This document shows positions 11,091 to 24,660 of a stretch of DNA of 64,000 nucleotides, in pieces. Below the pieces are notes generated by a model, which was given only the letters and a program-made list of their open reading frames with translations, was not told the DNA's origin and searched no databases. The stretch's first letter is position 1, and every line of letters starts with the position of its first letter. The translations under genes and the position numbers were made by a program. Where the stretch lies: contig JBANDB010000006.1 of NCBI GenBank assembly GCA_037576215.1, positions 1,240,001 through 1,304,000 of the forward strand. Reading direction: 5' to 3'. The DNA comes from Armillaria gallica. Its lineage: Eukaryota; Basidiomycota; Agaricomycetes; Agaricales; Physalacriaceae.

Positions 11091-12331
11091 ATGTCAACTG
11101 GCATTCCCACCTTTCCCGATGCCCAGCAGGCCCAAATCAGTTCGTAGCAGAGTTTCTTAACAGTCTAAACTCTAATAATGCTTGCCTACAGTTCGTGCTC
11201 ACCAACGAGATCTCTACCATGTCTCGTCACTGAGGGAGCAAACGGACACCGTGCTCCGGTCATGGCTTGGCACGTCCCACTATTTCCCTACATGAAGCCT
11301 CATACTCACATAGAATCAGGGACGCGATGGCTGACGAGACGAGACAGGGAAGTGGACCTCTTCGTGAAGTTTGTGTATTACGGGATGACTGTGGGTCGTG
11401 GTACGTATCCGGTGCCTACAATAATCGTTCTGCTGAATGTGCAATGTGCAAAGGAATTCAGACATTAGGGGAGGAGTATACCAACATATGGCAGTACTCT
11501 GCTTCCACTGGACTTTCCCCGCCATCGCAGTGGTCGCGCTTAGCTTTGATACTCATACCGACGATTCCTCCGTACATTCTCTCCCGAGCCACAGAACTAG
11601 TGTCAATGTCCAACCATCCCACGCTGGCTTCTATTCTTAAGGGTCTTCCTTCGACGTTGGGGGTGCTAACCGAAGTCAATCTAGCGATATTTTACGTTTC
11701 CGCGACATACTATAGTCTAGTGAAACGAATTCTGCGTATCAAGCATGTAAGCCAGGTGCAGTTCTCCTGTATATTCTCTTGCTAATGATGAGACTCAGCT
11801 ATCATCCATACCTGATAATCCCAATATTCAACCACCGTCATACTTTCTTCTGGGTATATTGCTAGGAATCAGACTTCTTCATCGTTTGGTGACGACTCTG
11901 AAGCAGCGATATGCAGAAGAGCCATCTGCGAAGAAGGGGAAGGAGCCAGCGAGTATGAGTACTCCAAGCTCACTGGAGAGTTTCCTGGATGACCGTGCTG
12001 TATCGACTCTCATTGCGCCCACCGATCCGGAAGCAGACGTATCAACACCAACTGAGGACGACCGGGGGACGGCATTAGACATATCATCAATACCCGGTGC
12101 GTTGAGGGCTGGAAGAAATTGTACACTCTGTCTCGAAGAAAGAACAGATAGCTGCGCTACAGAATGTGGACATCTCTTCTGTTGGACCTGCATCATCGGC
12201 TGGGGGAGAGAAAAGGTACGTTTGCTGCATGACGACAAAACATAATATCCTAAATATGTCTCTAGGCCGAGTGCCCTCTCTGTCGTCAATCTCTGAACTT
12301 GTCGCACCTCCTTCCCATCTACAACTTGTAA
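11091..12331 (+). CDS. pex10: Peroxisome biogenesis factor 10 (RING E3 ligase)
   Basis: Part of the PEX2-PEX10-PEX12 ubiquitin ligase in the peroxisomal membrane, needed to ubiquitinate and recycle PEX5. Exons: 11091..11139, 11192..11269, 11320..11400, 11454..11746, 11799..12215, 12266..12331 (327 aa). The N-terminal half has the Pex2/10/12 features [25 protein letters not shown] and [11 protein letters not shown] and several membrane segments. The C-terminus is a RING: CTLC, then C-x-H in [12 protein letters not shown] and CPLC. Intron 2 (11270..11319) must be a GC-AG intron, since only a donor at GCACGT joins WLG to TRWLTR in frame. The start ATG at 11091 gives the expected short leader. 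Confidence 0.95.
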
Positions 12332-12385
12332 ATGTTTTTTTGAAGCTATAGATATATAATACATGGAAGAAAACATCAACAACGC

Positions 12386-12961
12386 TCATACTACCTGCTG
12401 GATTAGCGTAATATTGTCTCCTTTGAGTAGAATACGTCCTGCAGTCGAGGTGAGAGCCTGCGATGCGAGCAGGGGAAAAAAACGAACCGAGTTCTTTTCG
12501 AGGCTGTGCGCCTTTCACGAAAACTTCTGTGGCCTCGTCGATGACGAGGTTCATGAACTCATCGAAACCCTATAGAAGGGAAGGCAGTGAGTTTGGGAAC
12601 ACAACAATCACAGCAAGATAAAGATGCCCGCGAGGCGCTCAGCCCAGCAAGTAGCGCGTTATTCATCGCCCTTGCGGGAATGTTCAACACACAACTGACG
12701 GGTAAGAAGAAAGATGACCTAGACGCACAATGATTCGACCCTCAATCCGCATGTCGATATTGTCATATAGCCAAATGACGACTTTTGTTCGCTGTGCCAT
12801 CATCCTGAGGTTAATAGAGACACTTGATTGTATGGTTGCAACGCACCTGCTGAAGATTTTTGAAAATTACATTCTGGAGAACGATTATCAGCAGCTATGA
12901 AAAACTACAGCAAAAAACTCACGATGGGCTGCACCATCACACGCTGCTGGCGACCAGACAT
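12386..12961 (-). CDS. sme1: Small nuclear ribonucleoprotein SmE
   Basis: One of the seven Sm proteins forming the ring on U1, U2, U4 and U5 snRNAs. Exons: complement(12386..12438, 12488..12569, 12729..12791, 12847..12873, 12923..12961), 264 nt, 87 aa. The protein reads MSGRQQRVMVQPI at the N-terminus, with Sm1 motif WLYDNIDMRIEGRI, FDEFMNLVID and Sm2 motif GRILLKGDNI. One exon is 27 nt. The acceptor of the third exon was set at GCACAG|CGAACA because the nearer CAG gives the wrong frame. One intron (12570..12728) is 159 bp, about three times the local norm. The gene is transcribed away from the dynein gene, with 155 bp between start codons. Confidence 0.96.
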
Positions 12962-13116
12962 GATGAATGAAAATGGAGCAAAGAGGGAGGCGGTGGAATG
13001 TGGTGGACTGGAGGCAAGTGCTCCACGTGCCAACAAGGCCAAAGCCAGCGGTGGCTACTGCTGGTCGCAGTTTTTCCTCCACTTTAAGTAGCCGGACGCG
13101 TCAACGCCTTCTCAGC
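12962..13116. promoter_or_regulatory. Divergent promoter of SmE and the dynein motor gene
   Basis: Only 155 bp separate the two start codons, so both promoters are confined here unless they overlap the genes. This short distance also shows that no dynein tail exons can lie immediately upstream. Confidence 0.55.
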
Positions 13117-16100
13117 ATGGAGGTCAGTACTCGCCCCAGACATCGCGGCACTTCCTCTCAGTTCAATATTCGTTTCAGGTTTTCGCTCCAGCAAATTCGT
13201 CGACGGCAGCAGCCGTCACTTTCATCACCTTCGTGCAAGACCTCAAGAAGAAAACCAAAACATGGGGTCCCATGATAGAACTTTGCGCCAACGGAGAGAA
13301 GACCTTAGAACGATTCAGATACCAGTTTCCCGACGACTGGCTTTACAGCGACCAACTTCGAGGGGAGTGGAGCGCATACAACGAAATATTGAAACGGAAG
13401 AATGATTCCATTCAGGAGCAGCTGGGTACGTCCATTTCCAATAAATCGATTTCGTCTCATTTCATCTTTCCTCTTAGCTGGATTGCAGCTGAAGATTGTT
13501 GCCCAAGACAAGATCGTGGAGAACAAGATCAATGACATTCTGGTTGAATGGGAGCAGACACGACCCGTGCAGGGGAATATGCGCGCCGATACCGCCATGA
13601 ATGCTATCAGCGTTTTTGAGAACAAGCTAACTCGCGTTCAGGAGGAGTACGACCTTGTTTGCAGGGCAAAGGAGGCGTTGGACCTAGAGCTGACACGACA
13701 CACGCGACTAGAGCCTGTTTTTGAGGAGTTACGCGATCTCAAGGCCGTATGGACAGCGTTGTCCGGTATTTGGAGCCAGATATCTGAGCTCCGGGACATG
13801 GCCTGGGCTACCGTGCAGCCGCGCAAGTTGAGGCAGCACATAGATGGACTACTATCCTCTACGAAGGAGATGCCTACGAGGATGAGGCAGTATGCCGCTT
13901 TTGAATACGTTCAGGATGTTTTGAGGGGATTATTGAAGTCCAATTCCATCGTGTCAGAGCTAAAATCAGAGGCGCTCAAGGACAGGCATTGGAAGCAGCT
14001 GTTCAAGGTGCTGAGGCTCCCAGCGCAGATTAGCCTGACTCTGTACGTCTTCCACAGTGTACATTTGCTTCTACACCACTCATCCATTACTTAGGATGAC
14101 GCTCGGGCATGTTTACGACTTGGACCTTAAGAAGAACGAAACAGTTATCAAAGAGGTTATCATCCAGGCCCAAGGAGAGGTAAGCCAGGCTATGCTCATT
14201 ACGATGTTGTCCTCATGAACGACCAGATGGCTCTTGAAGAATACATCAAGCAAGTCAAAGAGATATGGACAAACTACACTCTTGACCTTGTCAATTACCA
14301 GAATAAATGCCGCTTGATCAGGTGCGTGAAGTTAGTCAGATCAAGAAGCAGACGCTGACCGTCCTGTACAGAGGATGGGATGACCTCTTTAATAAGTGCA
14401 GCGAAAACTTAAATTCTTTGACTGCGATGAAGTTATCCCCATATTATAAGGGTGAGAAGATCTTCGGTATCTTTCGGTGGACTGGTTGCTAACGCTACAT
14501 GTAGTCTTCGAAGAGGAGGCCGGCTCTTGGGAGGAAAAGCTCAATCGAATCCATGTTCTCTTTGGTGCGTATACTCTGGTCAGGTAGCTTCTTCAGCTTT
14601 TCACGCCTTCTATAGATGTCTGGATTGATGTTCAACGTCAATGGGTTTATCTTGAGGGCATTTTTTCGGGCAGCGCCGACATCAAGCATCTTCTTCCCGT
14701 CGAGAGCGCTCGATTCCAGAATATCAACTCCGAGTTCCTCACTGTCATGAAAAAGGTTTACAAGTCACCTTTTGTCATCGATGTCATGAACATCCAAGGC
14801 ATTCAGAAAAGTTTGGAACGTCTTGCAGACCTACTGAACAAGATTCAGAAGGCCCTTGGAGAGTACTTGGAGCGGGAGCGTTCATCCTTTCCCCGCTTCT
14901 ACTTTGTTGGTGACGAAGATTTACTCGAGATCATCGGTAATAGCAAAGACATTCTTCGGATCATGAAGCATTTGAAGAAGATGTTTGCCGGTATCTCTAC
15001 CATCAAGCTTGACGAGGAGTTAAGTCAGATACAAGGGATGGCATCTAGGGAGGGAGAGGAGGTCATGTTCACGGAGCCGATTTTGTTGGCTGACTATCCC
15101 AAGATCAACGATTGGCTGGCAAGGATCGAGACTATGATGAGGTTGTCTCTGGCCAACCTACTCACGGATGCCGTTGTAGAATTGCAGACGTTCTACGGCT
15201 CTGGCTCCAAGCTACATATGGAGCCACTGATGACCTGGATGGAGAAGTATCCTGCTCAGCTTGTCACGCTTGCAGTACAAGTTGCATGGACATCATCTGT
15301 TGAGGATGCCCTGGAGTCGGGAGCTGCTCCTGATGCTTCATTGGACACTGTACACCAGGCGCTGGATCTACTTGCCGACATCGTTTTACAGGAACTGAGC
15401 CCTGTCACTCGGCGAAAATGTGAACATCTCATCACAGAGCTAGTTCACCAGCGAGATGTCACGCGTTCGCTTATCCAGCAGAATGTGCTCGATCCTCAAG
15501 GATTCACGTGGCTGTATCAGATGCGCTTTTACCTCGACAAGACCATCGAGAATCCCTTGGAGAGGCTCTCAATCAAGGCAGCTGATGCTTCTTTCCCTTA
15601 CGGCTGGGAGTACCTTGGTGTTCCCGATCGACTTGTCCAAACACCACTTACCGATCGTGTCTACCTCACTCTGACACAGGCACTAGATAACCAGCTTGGT
15701 GGCGCTCCATTTGGTCCTGCTGGCACAGGTATGCCATTTGTTCCGATGTTATGGGAGAATCTAACCGTCATTGATAGGTAAAACGGAGTCCGTTAAAGCG
15801 TTGGGCGTGCAGCTGGGCCGCTTCGTGCTTGTTTTTTGTTGCGACGAAACATTTGATTTCCAGGCAATGGGTCGTATTTTTGTTGGACTGTGTCAGGTCG
15901 GCGCCTGGGGGTGCTTTGACGAGTTCAATCGTTTGGAGGAGCGAATTCTTAGTGCTGTCTCGCAGCAAGTTCAGAGTATCCAACAAGGCTTGGCATCTTT
16001 GGTCAAGAACCCAAACACAGAGATAGAGCTAGTTGGCAAAAACCTCAAGATCAACAAGAACATCGGTGAGCGGTTTTATATTGTTGGACGTAACCACGAC

Positions 16101-19100
16101 TGATATTTTTGTTGCAGGTATCTTCATCACGACCAATCCTAACTATGCTGGCCGTTCTCAGCTCCCCCCTAATCTAACGAAACTTTTCCGGCCGTAGGTT
16201 CATTTTCCGATCCGCCGACGCAGTGTTTTAATGCATCTCTTTCTAGAATGGCAATGACCCGGCCAGATCGAGAGCTGATTGCTCAAGTCATGCTGTTTTC
16301 TCAAGGTTTCCGTACTGCGGAGTCGTTAGCATCTAAGATTGTGCCATTCTTCAATCTTTGTGATGAGCAGCTGTCTCCACAGCCTCATTATGACTTCGGA
16401 TTGCGCGCGCTCAAAGCAGTCCTCGCTAGTGCAGGTATCCTCAAACGAGAACGTCTGCAATCAGTCCGTGCGTCGGAGGACGATTCTGAGGCGGTCGGCC
16501 TCTCGGACGCCATCTCTGAGCAGATTATTTTGATTCAGAGTGTCACGGAGACTATAGTGCCTAAGCTGGTTGCTGAGGATGTCCCTCTTCTTACCAAGTA
16601 AGCTCGTCTTCTATGACTTCAGTTTCAGCTCGGCAATTAATCATTCTATAGCCTTTTGGCCGACGTCTTCCCGGGTGTTGATTATATGCCTGTTGATTTG
16701 GATGCTTTACGGGAACAGATCCTCAAAGTGTGTTTCGAACGGCGACTTGTTGATGGCGATCTATGGGTTTCCAAAATTCTGCAGCTCTATCAAATCCAAA
16801 AGATTCAGCATGGACTGATGATGGTCGGGCCATCTGGCAGTGGGAAGACCAATGCTTGGCAAGTCTTACTCGCAGCTTTGGAGAGGCTCGATGGTATCGA
16901 AGGAGTTTCCTATGTCATTGATCCTAAAGCCATGCATAAGGACACACTATATGGTACCTTGGACGCGACCACTCGCGAGTGGAATGATGGTCTCTTTACC
17001 CACATACTTCGCAAGATTGTGGACGACGTGCGTGGGGAGAGTGGCAAGAGACATTGGATTATCTTTGATGGCGATGTAGATCCTGAGTGGGTGGAGAATT
17101 TGAACAGGTTGGTTTTATGATCCACGCCCTAGCCGATACTGATGCGTTTCCGTAGTGTGCTCGACGACAACAAATTACTTACATTGCCGAACGGAGAACG
17201 GCTCAACCTACCCCCGAACGTGAGGATCATGTTCGAGGTAGAGCACCTCAAGTACGCGACACTTGCTACAGTCAGCCGTTGCGGCATGATCTGGTTCTCG
17301 GGAGATGTCGTAGAACCTTCTATGGTCTATCGTCATTACCTTACCACGCTGTCGTCTGTTGCTCTTGACGCCGATGACGATGAGGCTGGCGATTTGCTTG
17401 CACGACGCAGTGAGATTCCAGCATCTGACAATGCTGCAACTGCGAATCTGGTTACACAGAAGCAGGTTGCCTCTATTTTGGAGCGCTATTTTGCCGAAGG
17501 AGATCTCGTCAGTTCAGCACTCAAATTTGCCGAATCTATCGAGCATATCATGGACTATACCGTCACCCGCGCTCTCAACACACTCTTTTCTCTTCTCAAT
17601 AAAACTGTCCGGAACATCATCGAGTACAACTTCCAGCACTCTGACTTCCCCTTGTCGTTGGAACGTATAGAGCAATACGTCACAAAGCGCTTGCTCGTCA
17701 GCATCATCTGGGCATTTTCTGGGGATGCGAAGCTAGATTTACGTGCCGAAATGGGTGATTATCTCAGAAACCAAACCGGCATTGATCTGCCTCCTCTTGG
17801 TCCCGGTAGCTCCCTCATAGACTTTGACGTCCAAGTGGCTAGTGGTGAATGGGTTGCTTGGCAGTCTCGAGTTCCCGTCATAGAAATCGAGGCCCATGCT
17901 GTAACCGCATCAGATCAGGTCGTCCCCACTATGGATACTGTCCGTCATGAGGAAGTACTATATTCCTGGCTATCAGAACACAAACCTCTGATGCTTTGCG
18001 GGCCCCCTGGATCCGGAAAAACCATGACCCTTTTCAGTGCGTTGAGAAAACTGCCCGATATGGAAGTTGTGGGCCTGAATTTCTCCAGCGCGACAACTCC
18101 AGAACTCATCCTCAAAACGTTCGAGCAATATTGCGAGTATCGAAAAACACCCAATGGTGTCATTTTGGCGCCTGTGCAGATTGGTCGATGGCTGGTTGTA
18201 TTCTGCGACGAAATTAATCTACCAGCGGCCGACAAATATGGCACTCAGCGTGTCATCTCTTTCATCCGCCAGCTAGTTGAAAGTGGGGGCTACTGGCGTG
18301 CCAGTGATATGTGTTGGGTCAAACTCGAACGTATCCAGTTTGTAGGAGCCTGCAATCCTCCCACCGATCCCGGACGTGTTCCCCTCAGTCACCGATTTTT
18401 ACGTCATGCACCGTTAGTCATGGTGGATTATCCCGGTGAAGTGTCCTTGAAGCAGATCTATGGCACCTATAACCGTGCTGCTCTCAAAGTTGTTCCCAAC
18501 TTGCGAGCCTACGCAGAGCCTCTTACCGATGCAATGGTGGCGTTCTATTTGGCGTCGCAAAAACGCTTTACTACCGACGTCCAAGCTCACTATGTGTACA
18601 GTCCTCGTGAGCTGACACGATGGGTACGAGGCATGTACGAGGCCATCCGACCACTGGAAATACTTTCAGTCGAAGGATTAGTGCGTGTGTGGGCTCATGA
18701 AGCCTTGCGGTTGTTCCAAGATCGTCTAGTCACTGAAGAGGAGCGGCAATGGACAGATGAAAACATCGATGCAGCCGCTATGGAACACTTCCCTACCATC
18801 AATCGCGAAGAAGCTTTGAACCGACCAATCCTGTTCTCGAATTGGACCTCCAAGGATTACATTCCCGTTGATCGAGATACGCTCCGTGAATATACTAAAG
18901 CCCGTCTCAGGGTTTTCTACGAGGAAGAGCTTGACGTACCTCTTGTCCTGTTCAACGACGTGTTGGATCACGTTCTCCGCATTGATCGAGTCTTCCGTCA
19001 AATTCAAGGTCATCTCTTACTCATTGGGGTTAGCGGGAGTGGAAAGGTATATATTCACTTTTTTGTTGGTCAAAACCTGATCTCAATCTTCTCCTAGACC

Positions 19101-22100
19101 ACACTATCGCGTTTTGTTGCTTGGATGAATGGTCTAAGCATCTTTCAAATCAAGGTCTCCAACAAGTATACAGGCGATGACTTCGACGAAGACCTCCGAG
19201 TCGTCCTTCGTCGGGCCGGATGCAAAGGTGAAAAAATCTGTTTTATCATGGACGAGTCCAATGTCTTGGATTCCGGGTTTTTGGAAAGGATGAACACGCT
19301 GCTCGCCAATGCCGAAGTACCAGGTCTTTTCGAAGGCGACGAGCATGCTGCTTTGATGACCGCTTGCAAAGAAGGGTCCCAGCGCGATGGTTTAATGTTG
19401 GACTCTCATGAGGAACTGTATCGCTGGTTTACACAGCAGGTTGCACGAAATCTTCACGTCGTGTTTACCATGAATCCTCCCGAGAACGGTCTGGCGTCTA
19501 GAGCTGCCACCTCTCCCGCCCTATTCAATCGTTGCGTCTTGGACTGGTTCGGAGATTGGTCAGATCAGGCCTTCTATCAAGTAGGTATGGAGTTCACGCA
19601 CAACTTGGACCTCGATCTTTCAACGTACACACCTCCGATTCACTTCCCGATCGCCTATCGCGGGCTCTCTATGCCCCCAATCCATCGCACCGCGGTTGTT
19701 AATGCCCTGGTCCATGTCCACTCTTCCCTACACCAGATCAATCAACGCTTGTCCCGCCGTCAAGGGCGATACAATTACGTTACGCCCCGTCATTATCTCG
19801 ATTTGTACGTCTTCCTCTGTTTCGCTCACCTCTCGGACTGACCCTCATTCTCAACTAGCATCAACCACTACGTTCGTCTATACACTGAAAAGCGTGACGA
19901 ATTGGAAGAACAGCAGCGTCACCTACACGTGGGTCTTGACAAGCTCAGAGATACTGTAACACAAGTCGAGGAGTTGCGCAAAAGTCTTGCCATTAAGCGG
20001 TCTCAACTCGAGGCTAAAGATGCGGAAGCCAATGAAAAGCTTAAGCGCATGGTATCAGACCAGCAGGAGGCTGAGCAGAAGAAGGCCGCTTCCATCGAAA
20101 TTCAAGCGGCCCTGGTCGAGCAGGACAAGCACATCGAGCAGCGCCGTGCCATCGCAACAGCAGATCTAGCTAATGCAGAACCTGCGGTGCTTGATGCACA
20201 GGCCGCCGTCAGTAACATCAAGCGACAGCATCTACAGGAAGTTCGAACCATGGCCAATCCGCCGGAAGCTGTTAAACTGGCTATGGAATCCGTCTGCACG
20301 ATTCTTGGTCATAAAATTGACAGCTGGCGTACCGTGCAAGGAATCATCCGTCGGGACGACTTCATCCAGCGCATTGTCAACTTTGACACTACTACCCAGA
20401 TGACCAAGCATCTTCGAGATATCATGAAGAGAGACTTCCTCAGTCGTCCATCGTACAACTTCGAAACCGTCCAACGTGCTAGTAAAGCGTGCGGTCCTCT
20501 AGTCAAGTGGGCTTTGGCCCAGGTTCATTTCTCCGAGATTCTCGATCGTGTTGAGCCACTCCGCAATGAAGTACAGTCGCTAGAGAAGCAGGCAGAGACA
20601 ACGAAAAAGCAGGCTAGCGCAATTATTGAAATGATTGCAGAGCTCGAAGCAAAAATTGCACGATACAAAGAGGAGTATGCGTTGTTGATCAGCGAGACGC
20701 AGGCCATCAAGTCAGAGATGGAGCGGGTGCAAAGCAAGGTCGATCGTAGTATGAAACTGCTGGAGAGTCTGTCATCGGAACGCGGTCGATGGGAAAGCGG
20801 CAGTCGTGCATTCGATGCCGAAATGTCCACTATTGTTGGCGATGTTCTTCTCTCGGCCGCATTTTTGGCTTACGGGGGATTTTTTGATCAACATTACCGT
20901 GAAGTCATGTGGCAAGAGTGGTCTAATCACCTTTCCGATGCTAACATCAAGTTCAAGCCAGAGCTGTCTCTCACAGAATATCTCTCCACTGCAGATGACC
21001 GATTGAGCTGGCAATCGAAGTCACTGCCTGCAGACAATCTCACTACCGAGAATGCTGTCATGCTGAAACGCTTCAACCGTTATCCTTTGATCATAGATCC
21101 TACGGGACAAGCGACTACATTCCTCTTGAACGAGTACAAGGAACGGAAGATCACGGTCACTAGTTTCTTAGACGAAGCGTTCCTCAAGGTCCTGGAAAGC
21201 GCCCTTCGATTTGGAAACCCACTTCTTATACAGGATGTGGAACACCTCGATCCCATCCTCAACGCTGTTCTCAATAAGGAGATCAGGCGTACCGGAGGAC
21301 GAGTGCTCATTCGTTTGGGAAGTCAGGATATTGATTTCTCGCCTTCATTCACCATGTTTTTGTCGACCCGAGACCCCTCTGTCGAATTCTCTCCTGATAT
21401 CTGCAGTCGTGTCACATTTGTCAACTTCACCATGACTCGTAGCAGTCTCCAAAGTCAATCTTTGGATCAGGTCCTCAAAGTCGAGCGCCCTGATACAGAA
21501 CGAAAACGCACGGACTTGATGAAGATTCAAGGCGAATTCCGTCTTCGACTTCGAACGCTGGAGAAATTGCTGCTCCAAGCACTGAATGAATCATCAGGAA
21601 ACATTCTTGACGATGACAAAGTCATTGACACTCTGGAGACGTTGAAACGAGAGGCTGCCGATATTACCTCCAAGGTCGAAGAAACCGATGTTGTCATGAA
21701 GGAGGTGGAAGAAGTTACTGCCGAGTATCTGCCTTTGGCGCAAGCTTGCAGCGCAGTTTTCTTCGTGTTGGAGCAGTTGAATCTTGTTAACCACTTCTAT
21801 CAATTCTCGCTGCGCTTCTTCCTTGACATCTTTGATTACATCCTTCACCATAACCCCAATCTGAAGAATGTGACGGATCATAGCCAGCGTCGAGATATTC
21901 TTCTGAACGATCTTTTCCTAGTGGTGTACAGGAGGACCTCTCGGGCCCTTCTCTATCGTGACCACGTCATGCTCGCAGTCCTTTTGGCTCAAGTCAAGTT
22001 ACGAGGCATAGAAGAAATCACGGACGAAATGGAGTTCTTGTTGGAAAGTGCGGACAATGTTGTCGCTTCAGTCAACAGCGTCACAGGCACCACTCCTTCA

Positions 22101-24466
22101 AGCGCCATCCTTTCTGCTGATCAAGCCTTGCGCGTGGAAAATTATGCTAAGCAGTCTATCTTCAAGCCTGTCCAAAACCATATCATCGAGCACGAGAGCG
22201 ATTGGTTACCTTTCTTGCAGTCTCCCGATCCAGAGCAGTCCGTTCCCACCCCTTGGGAACCTAGTACGCGTACGTCTTATTCCTGTTAATATAAGTATCC
22301 AGGACTGATTTCGGATCTAGCGGCTGTGGAAGCTATTCGATCCATGTTGATCATCAAATGCTTGCGACCTGACCGCCTCTTGCAAGCAACTGCTCGATTT
22401 GTCCGTCTTGTATTCAACACCGAGTTGTCATCTCAGTCTGATTATGACCTTGGAACCATGGTCAACGACGAAGTTCCAGCTGCGACACCGCTCGCGTTGA
22501 TTTCTGTCCCTGGATACGATGCTAGCTATCGCGTGGAGAACTTGATAAAGAACACAGGCGCTCGATCGTCTTCCGTTGCAATGGGCTCCCAAGAAGGCTT
22601 CGGCCTGGCGGACCAAGCGATTGCGGCAGCAGCCCGGCAAGGTTCATGGGTTCTCCTGAAGAATGTCCATCTTGCTCCTTCGTGGTTGGGCCAGTTGGAG
22701 AAGAAGCTGCAAACGCTGAATCCAAACCGTAACTTCCGCCTTTTCCTCACGATGGAGGCCAATCCATCCATCCCGGTTAATCTTCTACGTCAATCCCGTT
22801 TAATCATGAACGAGCCACCTCCCGGTATCAAAGCCAATATCCTTGACTCTCTCCGTAGCATATCGTCGTCTCGTTTATCTCAAGGACCTGCTGAGAAGAT
22901 CCGTCTCTATTTCTTATTAGCCTGGTTCCATGCCATTGTTCAAGAGCGCCTGCGCTATGTTCCTCTTGGTTGGAGTAAAACCTACGACTTCAACGACTCT
23001 GATATGTCGTCTGCATTCACTACGATCGACACTTGGCTGTCCAGCGTCTCAAAGGGCCGTACAAATATCGATCCCATTACAATACCTTGGGATGCTTTGC
23101 GTACATTGGTCAAACAGTCTGTGTATGGTGGTCGAGTTGACAGTGACTTTGATCAGAGAATTTTGGATTCATTCGTTGATGGATTGTTCACCCCAGCTGC
23201 ATACAACGTCAACTTTGATCTGGTTCCAAGCATAGGTGGTGGACAGGTTCTAGGTGTTCCTGATGGCACCAAGATGGAACACTTCCTGTCTTGGGCGCAG
23301 GGCTTGCCTGATCGCGAACCTCCTTCTTGGCTTAGTCTCCCCCCAAGCGCAGAACGTGTGATTGCTATTGCTCAAGGTATGAAGGTTATTCCCCGAAAGG
23401 TAGATACACATTGACACCCGTTTGCATAGGAAACGAGCTGCTTGGCAAGCTGAGGAAGATGCGAATGCTAGCAGACGACGACGACGACGTTGCTCCTGCT
23501 GCGTCAACTAAGTCTCAAACGTCCCAGCAACCAGCCTGGATGCGATCTCTTCTTGACCGTTGTCAAGAGTGGCTTTCTCAGCTGCCTTCTGTGAGTATGC
23601 CCCTGGTTTCCATTCGCCCGTGTGCTGATCTTCTCCCAGAAATTCAATACACTTCCTCAGCAAGGCAATGATAACCAAGACCCACTGTATCGCCTCTTCT
23701 CTAGAGAGGGCGACATTGGTCGCCGCTTGCTGACGCAAGTTCGTAGGGATCTCACTGATGTTGTCAAGGTCTGTCAAGGGGAATTGAAGCAAACCAACCA
23801 TTTGCGAAGCCTTATGAGCTCCTTAACTAAAGGTACGGAATGGTGATCAATCAGAGACTGAAATGCTAATGCCGAACACAGCCACCATTCCCAATCACTG
23901 GCGACAGTACAAAGTGCCCAAGGCAATGGCTGCCTCTGGATGGATTGCCAACTTTGCTCGACGATTGAATCAACTTGACAGCGTCGCTGAGCTACAGAAC
24001 CTGAACGATGTCGAAGTTTGGCTTGGTGGACTTTTCTTCCCTGAGGCATATATCACGGCAACTCGGCAAGCTGTTGCGCACCGGAAAAGATGGAGTTTGG
24101 AAACCCTTAGCTTACGGCTCGATATTGAGAAAGTGAATGATCCCGAGGCGTTCATTGTTGACGGTACGTTATCTCGTCCCATATAAAGAACTCAGGCTGA
24201 CGCTGTTGATCATAGGGCTTGCACTGGAAGGCGCCTCATGGGCAACTGACAAACTCATGCTTAATGATGGCGAAGTTGTTAGACTGAGTGCTTCGCAAAT
24301 TCGGTGGGTCCAGTCAGACGACTCAAGCAGACAGAACTTGGTGAACCTGCCGGTGTACCTAAACGGTGACCGTAGCGACGTCATGTTTACTGTGGACCTT
24401 CCATTCGATCCTAGCGCAGGCCCTCTCGTGTCTATGAGAGCAGTATGCCTCACCGCCAGTGCCTAG
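13117..24466 (+). CDS. dhc2: Cytoplasmic dynein heavy chain, motor half encoded as a separate gene
   Basis: The minus-end microtubule motor for nuclear migration and organelle transport. There are 20 exons: 13117..13122, 13179..13425, 13478..14042, 14095..14179, 14227..14321, 14372..14451, 14505..14564, 14616..15728, 15778..16065, 16118..16193, 16247..16597, 16652..17107, 17156..19046, 19098..19804, 19859..22269, 22321..23376, 23430..23590, 23640..23832, 23882..24163, 24216..24466 (3457 aa). The protein begins at the linker side of the tail ([14 protein letters not shown]) and continues through the linker, AAA1 (GPAGTGKTE, about residue 748), AAA2 (GPSGSGKTN, about 1048), AAA3 (GPPGSGKT, about 1423), AAA4 (GVSGSGKTT, about 1765), stalk and microtubule-binding domain (about 2020-2330), AAA5, AAA6 and the C-terminal domain. 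The N-terminal tail of roughly 1100 residues is absent. Exon 1 encodes only Met-Glu. The symbol follows my memory of the Schizophyllum two-gene naming. Confidence 0.96.
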
Positions 24467-24660
24467 TCGTTGTTTTGTCGCATGTCACTGTTTTGCTTTT
24501 GTCATGATATGTTAATACCCCGAAGGATAGATGCCAATCATCGCGTACGCTACATAATGCTCGATACCCAACACTTAGTACTTGTATACGCCTCAGCTAT
24601 CCATTTAGACATGTATTTCACGGATTTTCACGACCTCTCTTTCTAAGAATATACGCCAAA

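Noticed and set aside
12967..13275. In-frame upstream extension of dynein from 12967
   Set aside because: It would place the start 6 bp from the SmE start codon with no room for either 5' leader, and the added residues show no dynein similarity.
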